DNA of 64,000 nucleotides, taken from positions 1-64,000 of the forward strand of contig JAFRMX010000020.1 in NCBI GenBank assembly GCA_017430455.1, written 5' to 3'. Below, piece after piece: positions 62,826 through 64,000 of the stretch; position 1 is the stretch's first letter; each line of letters starts with the position of its first letter. The position numbers were made by a program, and so were the translations under genes. The stretch comes from Oscillospiraceae bacterium. Lineage in GTDB: Bacteria > Bacillota > Clostridia > Oscillospirales > Oscillospiraceae. The notes below the pieces were generated by a model. It was not told the origin of the DNA. It did not search any database and was given only the letters and a program-made list of their open reading frames with translations.

Positions 62826-63909
62826 AGTTCTTGAGATCATACCGGAGCTTTCTACAGGGGGAGCGGAGCAGGTAATCGTTTCATATCTGGAGAAGCTCAA
62901 AGACGACGCGGATATTTCTGTAAGAGCGGTTGCCTTTTTCAGAAATAAAGGCAGGTTATGGGAAAAATATGCGGAAGAAACCGGGCTTGCAGTAGATTAT
63001 CTTGATCTGCCGGATGAGACAAACGCGCTTGAAATAATCAGGGAATTGCGGAGATATTTCAAGAAGAATAAGCCTGACGTGATTCATGCCCATATGCAGT
63101 TTGTCAAAAAGATCTGTGTTGCATCAGCACTGCTTCCGATAAAAGCCCGTTATCAGACAATACACAGCGATGTGGGTAAAATTTATTCCCGGAAAGAGGC
63201 GGCGGAAGAGCGCCTGTTTAAAAAAGCGGCAGGTATGAAAACCATATGCCTGACGGGATCCATGGCAGCTGAAGCGGAAAGACTGTTTGGGGAAAAGGCT
63301 CTGGTTTTGAGAAACGGTATTGATTTTAACAGATACAGGACGGGTGCCGGAAAAGAGTATCGGGATAAATTCGGATTTGATGAAAACATCACGGTTTTCG
63401 GCCATATAGGAAGATTTCACAAAGTAAAAAATCATGAATTGCTTATAAAAGCGTTTTCGCAGGTATACAGCCGCAATAAATTGGCGAGACTCGTTCTGAT
63501 CGGGACCGGGGAACTCATGGAGGATATAAAAACTCTTTGCGGTTCTTTAGGATGTGGTGATGCTGTCCTGTTTTTAGGGGAGAGGGATGATGTTCCGAAA
63601 CTCCTTCAGATGATGGATCTTTTTGTTTTCCCGTCATTTTTTGAGGGATTTCCGATCTCGCTCCTGGAGGCACAGGCCGCAGGCCTGCCCTGCCTTGTGT
63701 CGGACAGTATTTCAAAAGAGACCCTCATAACGGGAAAGATCAGGCGCTTGTCTCCTGAGGCATCTGAATTCGAATGGGCCCAGGCGATGGAAGATGTTTC
63801 AAATTATAATTATAAACCCGAACATTTTGAAACAGAGTACTCGCTTGATACCATTGCAGATCAGGTAAAAACTCTCTATACGGAACAGATCATTCCAGGG
63901 AAAGAATAA
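62815..63909 (+). CDS. Glycosyltransferase family 4 (EpsF/CapM-like, second)
   Basis: Opens IKVLEIIPELSTGGAEQVIV and has VFGHIGRFHKVKNHELLIKAF, EX7E (EGFPISLLE) and AAGLPCLVSDSISKE. It is close in layout to the GT4 at 23515 (GRFxxVKNH and the same motif order). The ATG at 62815 overlaps the polymerase stop by 11 bases; the frame extends further upstream, but only inside the polymerase gene. Confidence 0.88.
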   Translation: MAIKVLEIIPELSTGGAEQVIVSYLEKLKDDADISVRAVAFFRNKGRLWEKYAEETGLAVDYLDLPDETNALEIIRELRRYFKKNKPDVIHAHMQFVKKICVASALLPIKARYQTIHSDVGKIYSRKEAAEERLFKKAAGMKTICLTGSMAAEAERLFGEKALVLRNGIDFNRYRTGAGKEYRDKFGFDENITVFGHIGRFHKVKNHELLIKAFSQVYSRNKLARLVLIGTGELMEDIKTLCGSLGCGDAVLFLGERDDVPKLLQMMDLFVFPSFFEGFPISLLEAQAAGLPCLVSDSISKETLITGKIRRLSPEASEFEWAQAMEDVSNYNYKPEHFETEYSLDTIADQVKTLYTEQIIPGKE

Positions 63910-63914
63910 AAGAT

Positions 63915-64000
63915 ATGAAATATGTTGTTCAGAATCTTTTGAATTTCAATCCGCCATATTCCGGAAATCTTATGAAGTCGCTGCTTGCTCTTGAAAAAGC
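63915..64000 (+). CDS. Start of a further EPS gene, cut by the window end
   Basis: An ATG five bases after the previous stop opens MKYVVQNLLNFNPPYSGNLM and remains open for 28 codons to the edge, where it is truncated. Spacing and codon use match the operon, so the cluster continues to the right. The start resembles GT4-like transferases, but too little is visible to name it. Confidence 0.6.
   Translation, partial: MKYVVQNLLNFNPPYSGNLMKSLLALEK

Noticed and set aside
1-64000. CRISPR array, tRNA or rRNA gene, intact transposon
   Set aside because: No regularly spaced repeats, no cloverleaf or rRNA signature, and no transposase frame was seen. The only long repeat is the GT2 duplication.

Overview
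The window looks like a chromosomal segment from a Gram-positive Clostridia member, most plausibly Lachnospiraceae (rumen or gut type). The evidence is an archaeal-type (type 3) prolyl-tRNA synthetase, a PheB-type ACT protein, a HAAS-domain membrane protein, the clostridial order dgt-dnaG-rpoD, frequent GGAGG-like ribosome sites with GTG and TTG starts, and an EPS locus organised as in Butyrivibrio-like genomes. The genus cannot be fixed from sequence alone. No tRNA, rRNA, CRISPR array or intact insertion sequence was seen.

Layout. Bases 1-6.2 kb are housekeeping and accessory genes: a small anchored protein, proS (minus), then a plus-strand HAAS / small membrane protein / pheB operon and a phosphatase-GNAT fusion with a metallophosphatase. 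proS and the HAAS operon are driven by two near-consensus back-to-back promoters. Bases 6.5-8.0 kb hold an AT-rich GT-C membrane protein. Bases 8.4-12.3 kb are rpoD, dnaG and dgt on the minus strand. Directly upstream of dgt, with only 1 base between, begins a minus-strand polysaccharide operon (12.3-20.4 kb): Wzx flippase, LicD-GT4 fusion, GT4, Wzy-like polymerase and two GT4 enzymes.

A divergent promoter region (20.38-20.59 kb) then launches a plus-strand run of about 40 polysaccharide genes that continues past the right edge. It starts with two tandem polyprenyl-phosphate sugar-1-phosphate transferases, then five GT4 enzymes with a radical SAM/SPASM protein among them, two GT2, an acyltransferase, and a dTDP-3-amino-sugar pair (FdtA/FdtB type). 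Next comes a block reading as a nonulosonic-acid pathway: ATP-grasp, HAD, a DUF115/GT42-like candidate transferase, a SAF-less NeuB-family synthase, a CBS-cupin (type II phosphomannose isomerase-like) fusion, and a CMP-sugar synthetase fused to a KdsC-like phosphatase. A second Wzx, a tandem-duplicated GT2 pair and a stray phage replisome-organiser gene follow. Then come a GtrA / GT-C / GtrB modification module with Fuc4NAc-type RffA and RffC enzymes, two deacetylases, an MBOAT plus DHHW O-acetylation pair, a pyruvyl-transferase / FrhB-like iron-sulfur fusion, more GT4 enzymes, WecB and a second Wzy-like protein.

How it works together. Two initiating transferases, two flippases and two polymerases suggest that at least two different lipid-linked repeat units are made here by the Wzx/Wzy route. 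Several tailoring branches serve them: amino-deoxysugars, a probable KDN-like nonulosonate, O-acetyl, pyruvate or another carboxyl ketal, and a lipid-linked side branch. Chain-length control genes (Wzz/Wzd/Wze) and rmlABCD are not in the window and must lie elsewhere. An internal terminator plus promoter at 53.9 kb splits the long plus-strand cluster into at least two transcription units.
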